Assembly (NCBI GenBank): GCA_900155495.1
Contig: FTLJ01000455.1
Span: forward strand, 62,001 to 126,000
Origin: Porogramme epimiltina
Taxonomy: Eukaryota; Basidiomycota; Agaricomycetes; Polyporales; Polyporaceae
Direction of reading: 5' to 3'
Length of the DNA stretch: 64,000 nucleotides
Below the pieces are notes generated by a model. The model was given only the letters and a program-made list of their open reading frames with translations. It did not search any database and was not told the DNA's origin. A program made the translations under genes and the position numbers. Below are positions 24,669-36,233 of the stretch, piece by piece; the stretch's first letter is position 1; each line of letters begins with the position of its first letter.

Positions 24669-24890
24669 CTAGATGGTATCCACCCAGGTGCCGTCGCGCC
24701 CAATTTGATTGACTGAAGGCGCCCCGAACACCATCGGACTGGCAGTGATGGCCTGCGGAGCACGACCCTCGTACTCGCCTGACAAGTTGCCCTGAATGGC
24801 GACATAACCCGATGGTGTTCCTATGGGGGGATGGGGTGGCTGTTACCAGGAGTGGTGGCAGTGGCGGCGCTGATCTGCGCGAGGTCTGAG
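24669..24890 (-). pseudogene. possible coding relic of unknown origin
   Basis: On the minus strand 24820-24669 reads TPSGYVAIQGNLSGEYEGR, then PMVFGAPSVNQIGRDGTWVD and a stop, with coding-like texture. The bases upstream read ADVSDLAQISAATATTPG in a frame that would join over a segment with GT...AG ends of only 26 nt, too short for an intron. No plausible start exon is visible further upstream. It may be a decayed 3' end or chance; I do not recognise the family. Confidence 0.22.
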
Positions 24891-25320
24891 ACGTCAGCCG
24901 TGAGGACTGACGACTAAGCCATGAGTACCATACCCACTGCTATTCTGAACCGCTCCTTATCTCTTGCTCAGCCTTTCAGGATCGCCTTTGGGTTCAGATA
25001 ACGAAGATTCGAAATGTCAGGAGGTCCTCGTGGAAGACGCCAGTGCGGGACAGCAAAGGGAAGTCAACTCCTCATTCAAGAAACCAGCGACGCACCTAGC
25101 ATCCATGGCAACAGCACTTCAGCATGCAATTTCCGGCTGCCGGTTGAGGAAAAGGTATAATATATGATAGCACATAATACACTAATATGTATATAGAACC
25201 GTTTTAAAACTCGTCAAAATCGTACACAGGAGCACCCCCGAGTGGAATCATCGAATGGAAGCATAACTGAAGCACACAGGAAGGTCGAACATGGGACGTA
25301 TGGCCAGCCGGCGGCCATGA

Positions 25321-26998
25321 TCAAGCTTTGCCAGTGAGCTGTGCGACCCTCGCCTCTCGTTCGCGCTAGGGGGCAAGTGTCTAAGTTAGCGCGGACCGGG
25401 TGCGGTACAGGAGTTCAGAAACTCACGTCGTCAGCCGCCTTCTGAGCGCGGAGCCACTCGACCTCCCGGTTTTTGTCCTGGAGCATTTCCGTCGTCTCCT
25501 GCGCGTAGCTGCGCGACGCATCACGAGCGTCCTCGTGCGCCTGCAGGTCCGCCTGCGCGCGCTCGTACTTTGCGCGCATCGCGAAGAACTCGAGCTCGAC
25601 TTTGCGGAACTCCTTGAGCGTCTTGGAGTAAGCCGTGTAGGTCTTACTCTCCTCCTAATAGCGGATGCGGTCGACGTCAGCATACTTGAACGGGCAACCC
25701 CTCGCGTGACGTACCTTCATGGCAGACTTTTGCAGCCGCTGCAGGTCCGCGAGCTCCTTCACGGCCTCGTCCAACGCCTTCTTCTCCGCCTTCCCTTCCG
25801 CGATAATGATCTTCGCGACCTTCTTCCCCTCTTTCACTATACCAGCTGATCAGCCTGTTGCTCTTCAAAATCAGCCAGCCAAAAAACAATACTCACACTC
25901 CGCCTTGCTCAGCTTCCGCAGCTGCTTCTCCGTCATCCCCATCTCCGCGCTCCGGCTCCGCGCGCCAAACGACGCGTCCAGCTCCGGCCGCGCGTGCGGG
26001 CCCACCGTCCCCGCCCCGCTCGCGAAGCTGCCCCCGCTCATGCTCGCCCGCCGCCGCACGCTGCTCGCCGCCGTGATCACGCTCGGCTTCCGCCGCACAG
26101 GCGCCCCGCCCGCCGTGCTCGGCCGCGCCCCGCCGTGCCGCGCGGAGCGGAACGACCGCGACGCGAGCGACGCCGCGCGGCGGAACGGCGGCTCCTTGAG
26201 CGCGGCGACCGCCGCCACGGCGCCGCCTGCTGCCGCCTCGGGCGCCCCGAGCGCCATCGCGTTGCCGTGCCCCAGGGCCTCCGCGACCACCGCACCCGCC
26301 TCCCCGTTCGCCGCGTCTGCTCCCGCGCCCGCGCCCGCGCCGTCCGTCTTTCCGTCACTCTCTTCCGCGGTGCCCTGGCTCGCCCTTTGACTGTCCCCTT
26401 CCCCTTCCCCTTCCCCCTCCGCGCCCTCGCCCTCGGGGGCGAGCACGCGCTGCGCGCGGTTCTGGGGCGACTCCGTCCACACGATCGGGATCGGCTGCAT
26501 CCCCCCGCTCATGCCCCCGCTCGCGCTGCGCTGCGAGATGCGCGACTGCGCGCGCGCGGGCGACCCGCGCTCGTGCTGCAGCAGCGAGCCCGCGTACCCC
26601 GAGTCGCTCACCGCGATCGACGTCACGCGCCGGTGCGACGCCTTGGAGCGCCGCCCGTCGAGCGGCGGCGCGTCCTCGCCCTGGATCGGCGCGAAGTGCG
26701 TCGGGCTCCGCGGCGAGACCGGGGACGCGGGCGCGATGGGGGAGATCGGCACGGGGGGCAGGGGCGACGTCGGGCGCTCGAACTCGGGCTCCTCCTCGAG
26801 GGGCTCGACGGGCGCGCCTGGCCGGTAGTCTTGCTGAGGGGCGGGGGTGAGGACGTCGCTCGTGAGGGCGTGCACGTCCTGGGCGGAGGTGTTGGACGCC
26901 TCGTTGTTCCAGATCATGATGGGCGCGTCGAAGTAGGTGCTCTGTTCGCTACAGGGGGTAGCAGAGTAGTCAATGCAGGTTGCGGTCCTGGCCGTCAT
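25321..26998 (-). CDS. basidiomycete protein with disordered N-terminus and C-terminal coiled coil
   Basis: Not a named family. Exon 1 encodes about 370 residues, mostly Pro/Ser/Ala/Glu-rich disorder with Ser-Pro sites (SPLPPVPISPIAPASPVSP) and basic-Ser clusters (RRKPSVITAASSVRRRASMS) that look like kinase targets. It ends in EKQLRKLSKAE, after which exons give KEGKKVAKIIIAEGKAEKKA, LDEAVKELADLQRLQKSAMK, a heptad-rich stretch around LKEFRKVELEFFAMRAKYER and EMLQDKNREVEWLRAQKAAD, finishing REREARVAQLTGKA with TGA at 25321-25323. The last roughly 150 residues should form a long coiled coil. Start at 26998 keeps one open frame and lies about 110 bp below a TATA-like box. A cytoskeletal or cortex role would be a guess. 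Confidence 0.75.
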
Positions 26999-27566
26999 AG
27001 ACGAGTAGGTGGCTGGGTGGGCGTAATGGGCGTGCAGAATTCAGGGTGGGGAAAGCTGCACGGGGGTCGTCAAGGAGTTCTGGGAAGTCCAACGCGGAGG
27101 CTGGCGGGGACTTATATAGGGATACGGCGAAGGCAGGTATGTCATTGGAGCGGCGTTGTCGATCGCCTGTTGCATCCGGGTCCGTCCCCAGCTCAGGAGG
27201 AGCACCTGCTAAACACGTGCATGACGTAACGCCAGGGGCTTTCACAGAGCTGTCGATAAGTGCTCTCCTTTTGCTTTTCCGCGATTTCCATCCGACTCCG
27301 AGGACTCCTCTGAGTGCCGCAGGCTGTGGGTCGGGGACATCGGACGGAGTACCAGATTTGTTCTCACCGCGACGGAGATCTGCCCTGTTCCGGGAGGCGA
27401 ATTCTGTTCAGACGGGTTGTGAATCAGACTCATCTCCGCCAACAGCACCCTCAGGACATACCGCCAACACGTGCCGTTGAAGGGCGTGGAATTGATAGTG
27501 AAATCCAACCATGCAATAGAGCGAAGACAAGGATCAATAAGTTACCTGTGAAGCCGTCCGAGATCC
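26999..27566. other. intergenic, promoter of the coiled-coil gene
   Basis: Apart from the TATA box at 27111-27118, no feature recognised. The right part should be 3' flank of the phosphoesterase gene. Confidence 0.5.
27111..27118 (-). promoter_or_regulatory. TATA box of the coiled-coil gene
   Basis: Minus strand reads CCCTATATAAGTC, ending about 113 bp before the chosen ATG at 26998. This supports reading the bases downstream as transcript rather than a further upstream exon. Confidence 0.5.
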
Positions 27567-29090
27567 CTAGTACAAGTCTCCCACAATCTCCCGCGAATCA
27601 TCAGCCAGCACCACCTCCCTATCGACGTATAAAGCTGTGACGATTTCCCTTTCTGTCCACCTTTTCTCTCCTCCGGTATGGCCGTCCGACAGGGGCGTGA
27701 GTGTGTACGTGACGGACAATGCCGACAGGGCTCCTCCGTAAGCGTGCGAGATTCCTAAAATAGTTAGAGTTAAGACACGCTAAGATGCCGTCGGTATCCT
27801 TCAGCCCACTCACCTGTGTCAATGATCACGATCTTGCCATCACATCTGGATACGATTTTCTATACGAAACATTATTCGATGAAGCAACTGTGACGCCAAA
27901 GGGAACACACCTGAAAGTCAGGCGTATGGCCCATAACCATGCGCCGAGTCCCTGTCTTTTGGAGCACAGCATCGACCTCCTTACAGACCCTCTCCTCAGG
28001 GTCCAGCGCCCAGCCACGGTACCAGAGGGGTCCGTCCGAACCATACAGGCGGTGCTCGTCCATAGTGGCGTCCGCCGGCAGGCCTGGATAGGGGGATGGG
28101 GGGTGAGGGGGAGGCTGGGTACGGTGCTGGAGCTTCTTCAGCAATGACGCGGAGATTTCGTTGATGCGAGAGGGGAAGGGGCTTAGGTCGGGGTAGGTAG
28201 GGGCCAGGCCCCCGTGGACGAACGAAATGGCTGCATGGGAGATGGGTGAGTCCGGCAGGAGCGGCGCGGCCGGGTCATAATCCGTGTTGGGAGGGCCAAG
28301 AATGGGGTGAAGAGGAAGTCGAGACGCAGTGGTGTAATTTGCTGCCCAAGTGCGCCCAATACGGCCAGTGGAGAGCATCTTCTGGCGGGCGGCCACGGTT
28401 CCGAACGTCTTGAGCTCGGAGGGGTAGACGTATCTATAGTAGGCGTTACACGTGAAGGCATGAAATCATTGAATCTGCCGCATACCTCCAGTCACTGATT
28501 GCGTTCATCCACTCATGGTTGCCTAGATGCGAAAGCACCTGTCCCCCGGCCGCCTGAGCCTGGCCACGCAGTTTGTCCATCCACACATACAACTTGATTG
28601 TGTCGTCTCCTCTGTATGCATGTACACGGGATGAGCGAAATGGGCGCGTATATGCGCGCGCGTTGACTGACCTGTCGATGATATCTCCGGTCTGCACGAA
28701 GAAGTCGACGCCGCCGGACCAGTTGCCCTGCTCGTCTACAACGCCTGCCATCTGCAGCACCTGCTGGGCATTGGGCATGTCCCCGTGAAGATCGCCCACG
28801 GCTACGATGCGCCGGGTGAACGTGCCCTCTACGGGCTCCGAAGGCGGCGGAGGTGGGTGCGCATGGTGGTGGGCGTGGTGGTCGTGGTCGTGATTGATGA
28901 CGTCAATGGGTTGGAAGGGTTGCTGTTGGGTGGACGCGCCGCCAAGGACGTTCGGGTTGGCCTGCTGGTCGGGGTGGACGGCGAGCGGCCAGGTGAGAGG
29001 GAAGCTGAGGGCGGGTATGACGGAACGGTAGGCCCAGAGGACACCGAGAACGGGAAGGAGAAGGGCGAGGAAGGCGAGGAAGCGAGGCAT
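27567..29090 (-). CDS. membrane-anchored calcineurin-like metallophosphoesterase
   Basis: Predicted phosphatase of the metallophos superfamily. An N-terminal hydrophobic segment (MPRFLAFLALLLPVLGVLWA) acts as signal anchor, so the catalytic domain should face the Golgi, ER or vacuole lumen, or the outside. All metal motifs are visible in order: VAVGDLHGD, QTGDIIDR, LGNHEW, FVHGGLAP and VMGHTPD. The two-metal site is therefore complete. A His-rich block (HDHDHHAHHHAH followed by a Pro run) lies between anchor and enzyme. The last exons read GKIVIIDTG and ISHAYGGALSALSVTYTLTP, as in the Shewanella-like phosphatase (SLP) relatives, stop TAG at 27567-27569. Exact substrate unknown. Head-to-head with the aspartic protease, 552 bp apart. 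Confidence 0.88.
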
Positions 29091-29642
29091 GTTATGCTAG
29101 CCGCATGCGGGGGTGTAGGGGAAGTGGCGAGGGTGGTGGGTTCGCACCAAGAGGACGTGCTCTCAGGCGGGGACGCGGTTCGCGACAGCTGGCGGTGACA
29201 GATTCCGACGCCAGAGCTCTGCACACAAGCCAGCGACGGCCACAGCAGGCGCCCAGAGACGCTGATTGGCCTGCCAGAACGGGATGCGGTCTGCCGGCAG
29301 GGCATCAAATAGAACGGCTTACGCGAGCAGGTACGCGGGGGAAATGACCTTATATGGTGCGGGGCCACGGGCAAAGGCTGGGAAGCGCCGGCAGACGGCG
29401 AGGACGAGCCGAGACGCGCGCGGTGGGCGGGGCTGCGCAGGCGCTGGGCCGGCGGTGGGGAGGGCAAGGCTAAGCGGCCCCGCGCGCCCTCACATTCAAA
29501 ACACAACGACCGTCACCGCAGCTCGTCAGCTGCCCGCCCTTCCTTCGCTTTAGTCCCTCCGCATTCTCCCCACGCATGCCCGCCGCCTGAGCTCTCCTTC
29601 CTCCTTCGCCCAGCTCGCGGTCCAGCAGGCCTTTCCAGCGAC
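29091..29642. promoter_or_regulatory. divergent intergenic region, phosphoesterase and aspartic protease
   Basis: About 550 bp holding the start regions of two divergent genes for membrane or secreted proteins. A TTATATGG motif at about 29350 could act as a TATA-like element for the minus-strand gene. Otherwise nothing recognised. Confidence 0.35.
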
Positions 29643-32473
29643 ATGCTGCCCCCCTGCCTCGCCCTCCTTCTCCTCGCATGCCTTTCTCCCGTCCTCGCCT
29701 CCGCCCCCGCCGTCCGCTGGAGGCCTGACCTGCGTAGATCTCACGGCGGCTCTTCCTTGCGCCGCCGCCAACTTCTGGAGGGTCTTGGGCTCGACAAGGA
29801 GCCTCCGGTGAACTCAACCGTCGTCACTGTCACCCTTGCCTCGGACAAGCAGTGAGCTTCACTCCTTCTGCACCTTCGTTCCGACATGAGCCCCGGATCA
29901 TGGAGCCGGATCTAACGCGTCCTGTCTCAGGACGTATTACGCGCTCGCTGGTGTCGGCGATGTCAAGCTCCGCCTCGCCCTCGACACCGCTTCAGCCGAC
30001 CTCTGGACCGTGTCCACGGACTGCACTACCAGTAGTTGTTCGAGCCTCCCAAAGTACCCCTTAGCATTTGAGAGCTCGACCTTCACCGCCGTCAATTCCA
30101 ATAAGACGGCGTTCGGTGTGAGCTATGCGGACGGTACCGGTGCGTTCGCCTTCTATTATTGGCCTTGTACTCTATTGTAGTTCAAACTCACACCCGTCGC
30201 AGGTGCGCAAGGCTTCATCGCCCGGGAGTCGGTCTCTATTGGAAACATGACCGTTGAACAGCAGGCGTTGGGTGAGTGCATTGATTCTTCTATCTTGTTA
30301 CTCGCGCTCTTCGTTCTGTCCGCTGCGTGCTTGGGCCTATTTGCCGCGTTTCCGCCACCCATGCCCCACGACTCTCGCACCCGCCATCCCACGATGTCTC
30401 CCTTCCCAGGCGACCTATCATGCCGGACTGCGGTTGCGGTTCCGCTGCGGGTACGCGCGCTGTTCTCGCGTCGAGCCGAGGACGCCCCGTTTGAAGACCC
30501 CGCACTTCATTTTTGAAAGAGACACGATTCCCTCAAATGCACTGCCCTTCACATACAGCACGCTTTTCTAATCAGACGTGATGTGGACGTCACCCAGTCC
30601 AGTACTAAATGTCCCATACAAGAGTTGGCGCAAAGGGGGGCATATACCATCTTCAGCCCATTCCGTACAGCCCGGAAGCTAAATCACAGATATTGATACG
30701 TTGCTTGTTTGCAGGTTTGGCGTCATCCTCCAACGTCTCATTTACCGACGACATTAGCGGTGTGCTTGGTCTGGGCTTCCCCAGACTCTCAACGATCTCC
30801 AACGCCGTCGTCAACGGTAAGCTGCGACTGCCCGCTCTGGGGAACGTAATGACCGACGATTCATTTTTAGCCACGCCCTTCTTTTCGACGATGGCACAAA
30901 ACGGGCAGCTGGATTACCCGTTGTTCGGGCTCAGCCTGACGCGGGACGACAGCGGTAGTTTAGCCTTCGGTTCGTCTAATTGAGCGATGTGCCCGTTCAT
31001 TGAGCAGCTATTGACTTCGGTACCACAGGTGCCATCGACGGTTCCGTCGTCTTGAACCGCACTGCCATCGAGTGGAACGAGGTGGTTCCATTTGCGCCGT
31101 TCGCCGGCACTTCTGGCAACGCCTCTAGCTACCTCCAATGGGCAGTCGTGCTCGAGGGGATCTCCGTGCGTATTATCTTTCCCCGGAGATGAATCCGACA
31201 CTGCCGACGTATCTAGTTATCGTCGAGGGACCTACAACTCCAAAACTGACTCACCTTCACAAACACAGGTAAACGGGACTAAAATCACACCAGTACCCAC
31301 GTACCCCGCACAGACGATGAACAGTACGATCGCCCTGATCGACGCGTGCGTCTCTCTCTCTCCACTGTACAGCCTTTTCAAAGAGGGTCGCTGATTGACT
31401 CATTCGCCGCTCCTCATCTCGTGTTCGTGCCTGATGCAGTGGAACCGCCGGAGTCTTCGGGCCATACACGGATGTGAGTTGCATTGGCTTTATGGGCGTC
31501 TAAGTATGACGACATGGGGGCGCTGATATGATATGCCAGGTTGCGAGCATGTTTGCCATGATAGACAGTGCTCGCCTCGTGGATGATAGTGAGTTCCGAC
31601 TTTCTCGGGATCTGGACTGGTGACTAATTTCAATGCAGCCACTGGTCAGTGGGTAGTCCCCTGTGACACCCGGGACACGCTGTCGTTCAACTTTGGGTAC
31701 GTGGTTGCATCGGGAGTCAGTTGCTCGTAGGAAAGGCTGACTCGTTACGGACATAGCGGCAACGACTTTGTTATGCAACCCACGGACTACATCATCGGGC
31801 CTGCATCTGGGAACCCAAACCTGTGTCTCTCGTGGCCCCAAGCACGTGGTCCTAGCTCCGACGGCATAGACTGGCAACTTGGGTCCCCGTTCTTGCGGAC
31901 TGTGTACTCAATATACAGGTACAACTATCTTCTTTCCTTCCTGACTTCTGACACTCATAATTCGTTGTACGCAGCCACGGCATCGACACGAAAGAGCCCC
32001 CTATGGTCGGCTTCTACCCCATATCAAACGTCACGACCCTAAACGAGACCGCCGCCGACGTCGCCTCCTTCCTCTCCGTCCACTCCGCCACGCTCGCCAC
32101 GACCCTCCCGAACTTCCTCCTCTCCACACCCACGTTCATCACGCCCGCGTACACGTTCAACACCTCCATCTCCGCGACGCCCGGCGAGGTCGTGACCTCC
32201 GCGCTCGCGACGAGCACGTACTCGGCGCTGCTCAACTCGAAGCACCGCAACGCCTCTGCGATCGCGACGCTCGTGCCCTCGCCGACTGTGCAGACGTTCC
32301 TCATCACCGACGCTGGCGGACACACGCACACGAGCGTGTCCACCGCTTCCAACACTGTCACGCTCGGCGTGCCCCCCGGCTGGACCGCGAGCGCCGCCGC
32401 CCCTGCGCCGCGCGCGGGCGCGGCACTCTGTGCCCTCGCGGGTGTGCTCGCATTCGCGTGGACGCTCCTCTAG
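29643..32473 (+). CDS. GPI-type A1 aspartic protease with altered active-site motifs
   Basis: Pepsin-like protein with secretory signal (MLPPCLALLLLACLSPVLAS) and a hydrophobic C-terminal tail (GAALCALAGVLAFAWTLL) after a Ser/Thr-rich region, the layout of a GPI-anchored yapsin. First active-site loop reads LDTASADLWTV, with DTA instead of DTG (Asp codon at 29983-29985). Flap Tyr region SYADGTGAQGF is present. Second loop, spliced over the 31346-31439 intron, reads ALIDAGTAGVFGPYTD, DAG instead of DTG. Both catalytic Asp are kept. Conserved fold parts ISGVLGLGFPRLS and WQLGSPFLRTVYSIY are intact. About eleven exons; one intron (30272-30714) is 443 nt, far longer than the rest. Whether the altered loops still cleave is open; wall or extracellular protein processing is the likely setting. 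Confidence 0.88.
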
Positions 32474-33147
32474 GGCCAGTCCGGACCCCACCTTCTATTT
32501 ATCATTATAGCTTAGCTTAGCACTCCGTTTGGTCCCGTTCGCCCCCACCCTACCCCTCTTATGTTTCGCTTGTACAAGCCGCTGTGGACTTTCGTCTCTT
32601 TCTTCTCCCGCGTGGACGCTGTTTTCTTAACCCCCGCCGCCATGGCCCATCCCACCCTTCGTCGCTCCTCGCTTCCACATGTCTTTTTAACGACCACCAC
32701 AGAGACTCTTTTCCTCCCGCGCGCCCGTGGCCTGCCTGTGTGACTAGCGTATTCCCCTCGTTTGCATCCTCCCACACCACCCCCACCCATCACTGCCCGC
32801 CCGCATCCCCCCATAGCATATCCCTCTTGCCCGTACCGTACATAGTAGCGATAGTTCACGCCCAGGCGGACAGGCCTGGTTCGCAATGGCGCATAGAAGA
32901 GAAGTGTATGACCATGCACCTGTGTGTGCTCGTAATTTCTTGGCATCCGGTCCCATACAGGATCCTCCCTACAAGAACAAGCTCTCCCCCGACACCCGAC
33001 GCTAAAAGCAAGATGCAGATTGACATTATTTGACTGCTACAGACCCCGGAGAAGATCCTACACCAGAACTAGCTAAATAACTACATACGACGGGGCCCCA
33101 GAGATTCACAGCTTCGCGCGCGTCGCGGGGGGCGCGGGAGGCGGGAG
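32474..33147. other. convergent 3' flanks of aspartic protease and glutathione peroxidase
   Basis: Tail-to-tail region of about 670 bp, pyrimidine-rich on the plus strand. Contains only 3' UTR-like sequence as far as I can see. Confidence 0.5.
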
Positions 33148-34010
33148 TCAGAGGAGCTTCGCGACCTCGGCGTCGATCGCGTCGGGCGAGGTGGTGGAGG
33201 CCCAGCGGTGGACGACCTTGCCCTCCTTGTTGATCAGGAACTTCTCGAAGTTCCACTGTCGCAGAGAGAGGGTGCGTCAGCATCGCCGTCCTGCTTGGGA
33301 GAGAGGGAGGGTGGCGTGCAGGTGGGAACGCGGGGGGGGGGGCGCATAAAGCCGTGGGGGGCTGACAAACTCGCATGTGTTTCCCCAGATGCCACTCGCG
33401 CGCCTGCGGGAGAAACAGAGAAGAGACTGGACGCGAAAGAACGCACCTTGATGCGGGTGAGGCCGAGGATGCCCGCCTTCTGGCTCTTGAGCCACTTGTA
33501 GACCTCGTTCGTGTTGTCGCCGTTGACGTCGGACTTGGTCATGAGCGGGAAGGTCACGCCGTGGTTGACCTCGCAGAACTCGGCGATCTTCTCGTCGTTC
33601 TCGGGCTCTTGGCCGCCGAACTGGTGTCGGTGTGAAACCGGAGAAGGGCAGGAAGGTATAGGGCAGCGGCGGATTCAGTTGAGAGGATCCGATAGGCATA
33701 CAATGATCAGCGGAAGGAGAGTAACACGGTGCATTAGGGACGTACCTGGTTGCACGGGAAACCGAGGATGATGAAGTCACGGTCCTGGTACTTCTTGTAC
33801 AGCGCCTCGAGGCCCTTGTACTGGGGGGTGAATCCACTGGAAACGAAGAGCGGGTCAGGTCAGATACGCAGAATAAGGAGCCCCGCGGGACGCGCACCAC
33901 TTAGAGGCCGTGTTCACGATGAGGACGACCTTGCCCTTGAGCTGCTCAAAGTCGTAGACCTTGTTGCCGGGGCGGGTCGCCTTGAGGCTGTAGAAGGACG
34001 CGTCGGACAT
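33148..34010 (-). CDS. thioredoxin-dependent glutathione peroxidase
   Basis: Removes hydrogen peroxide and lipid hydroperoxides; in fungi the electron donor is normally thioredoxin. Starts [36 protein letters not shown]. The peroxidatic cysteine is rebuilt across the first intron: [16 protein letters not shown], using donor GTGCGC. Then [26 protein letters not shown] (resolving Cys region), [20 protein letters not shown] and the catalytic-site [10 protein letters not shown], ending VAKLL with TGA at 33148-33150. The active residue is Cys, not selenocysteine. The last intron (about 190 nt) holds a run of about eleven G at 33332-33342, a place where sequencing errors are likely. No targeting peptide, so cytosolic is likely. 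Confidence 0.94.
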
Positions 34011-36233
34011 GGCTGCGGCGGGAGAGAAAAGCGTGCGGCGGTGAGGGGGAGGAAGGAGAGGGAGGGTCTTCGGTGCGGAACCGTATATGTGCGGGTGGGA
34101 GAAGAAGGCGCGGTAACTCTGACAGCGTGCGATGGCGACGCGGTCGACGAGGGCTTTATATCTCGGGCGGGAGAAATTTAAAGACTGCACACGGAGGTGG
34201 GATGACGCAGGGCGGAGGAGACGCATCCCGGGCCAGCCAAGGCTAGCCCGATATCACCAGCCCCAGCTGAGCTTGCTCTGTGCACACCGGCGTCCGGCGA
34301 CCCATGGGTCCCTGGCTCGCCACGACTTACTCAGCCGCTGTCTCTTCGACCGCATGCACGTGATGTGTGTGGCTCCCCAGGACCGCCCCGAGAATAAAAA
34401 ATGTAATCCGTCCTGTACCGACACGTACCTATCTCCACCTGGAGGTGATGGAAGCGGCACATCACAGCGTGAAACTCAGGTTAGGGGGGATCGTCGCACG
34501 TTACATCGCTCTGGCATTGAGCATCTCGCTAAGCCGGTCGGTGTACTCTGTAAGCTGTACAGCACCGATCGCTGAATTGGATCTCTCGTGCTCTTAACAT
34601 ATATGCGTGGTCGGGTTCAGCTCCACGTTTTCCGCATACCGTCATGATTGGAGACATGTTCGGCAGAATTCGGGCGCCGTTTGCAAATCGTGGTTGCCCT
34701 GCGCAAGACGTGCTTGGTGGTTTAATGGATGATAAATACTGCGCCGACCTGCGTGACCTGTGGGAACGTCGGATCCGTACAGAATAAGACCTTGCGAGTT
34801 AGTATGAGGTGTTCGAGTGAGGCCCTGGCTTCGGAGACACTCTTACGTGTGGGCCTTGAGAGGAGAAGCCTAGTTAATCAGCGCTGCCGATACCAAAGAC
34901 GACTGTTTGTCTCGACAAGTCAACTGACCACTGACGCGTTTCCCTTGCAGGATTGCACCGGTGGCAACCGCGGGCTATAGAGCCCTCCTAACTCTTATCA
35001 AGGCTTGGTGGCGGCATCATTGCACAACGTCATCCTCGTCCCTCGAATAAATGCTATTACCGCTTCATGTCAACGAGGGCCCCTCTGTCTACCTACGGTT
35101 CGGTGGGACCGGAAACCAAATCCGCGCAGTCGGCGCTCCAAACAAATGAAAGCAACAGCATCTGTGTGAGTGAGCGTAGCTAATACTTTCCTATACGCTG
35201 CCTAGATGTCGCCACTTACGGTTAAAGTCGCATTGAGACCCTTGCCATCCAGGCAACTATCAACAACATGTATATATGCATGACCGACAATACGATGCTA
35301 CATACATATATCTTTGAAAACGTTCCCACCGATACGTTAGTCTCAGTGAGACACCGCATAGTCGTGTCCGGGCTCTCGTTCTATCGTAGAATTTGATTCC
35401 GGGGACTCATGGCAGCCTTGGAGGAACAGGAACATGGATGCGCGCAAGGTAGCTGGGGTAGAAGGCGACGAAAGTATCTTCATAGAGCAACCAACAAGTC
35501 GGATCGATCTGAGGAACGGGGTGGAAGATTAGGGCGCCCAAAGGGAGGGTGTGTTGACCGCAAGCACGCGGACATGGGTCAACGTATCACAGCATTATCT
35601 GCGCGCTGAGATTTTACGGGCCACGACGTACGAATGTGCACCGTGCGCTGCAAGGCATGGCATCTTCGCGAATTCTGGTACGGAGGGGGGCAGTGTTGTG
35701 CCGCAGGACGCGTCGTACCAGGCCGTGGGGCGTGGGCTCGGAATCCCTTCGTCGGGGCACTTTGTCTAGATGCGAATTGACCGCATTGGGACAAACCCGT
35801 ATCCGGTTGTGCTCAGTTTGGCCTACCGCTGTCCTGTAGCCTTCTAGTCGGATTGCTGCATAGGAATATACGGTGTGCCTGAACAAAAGAAGAGAGCATC
35901 AGTGTGTGGTCACAGAAAGAGAGCCCAGACCGCGGCACTCTCCGCGTGAAAGCGGGGAGGACAAAGCGCGCATCAGTAGAAGTTGAAAAGACTGTGGCCC
36001 AAGCCAAGGAGGCGATGCGGTGTCGGCTGCTCGGCATGTCTGAACTGCCTTTTCTGGAGTGGCAATCGCGGTCACGTGTGCGTGTTAAAGGCCATGGCCA
36101 CGCGTGAGTGGTTGTGTGACAGTGGTCACGCCTCACTATTAGGCCGCAACAAAAGGCTGCCGTCTCTCTTGCCCTCTCCACCCTCTTCCAACCCACTCTC
36201 ACGGCGCATCTCCCCCCACCACTTCTCACAACA
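34011..36233. other. longest gene-free stretch, 2.2 kb
   Basis: Holds divergent promoters of the peroxidase and of the 36234 gene. AT-richer in 34980-35400. Small open frames on both strands lack splice or family support. A CACGTG palindrome (E-box type) sits at about 36073, 160 bp upstream of the 36234 start, and the last 100 bp before that ATG are CT-rich, as in many fungal core promoters. No transposon ends, tRNA or repeats seen. Confidence 0.5.
34155..34160 (-). promoter_or_regulatory. TATA box of the glutathione peroxidase gene
   Basis: Minus strand reads GATATAAAGCCC about 145 bp before the ATG at 34010. Sequence match only. Confidence 0.45.

Larger units (their letters stand above)
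24157..25320. other. intergenic with a possible gene relic
   Basis: Sedolisin promoter at the left; 3' flank of the coiled-coil gene at the right (AT-rich near 25160-25210). The only coding-like piece is the possible relic at 24669-24890, listed separately. Confidence 0.5.

Noticed and set aside
25994..27229. 411-codon plus-strand open frame
   Set aside because: Arg/Ala-rich shadow of the disordered first exon of the coiled-coil gene on the other strand.
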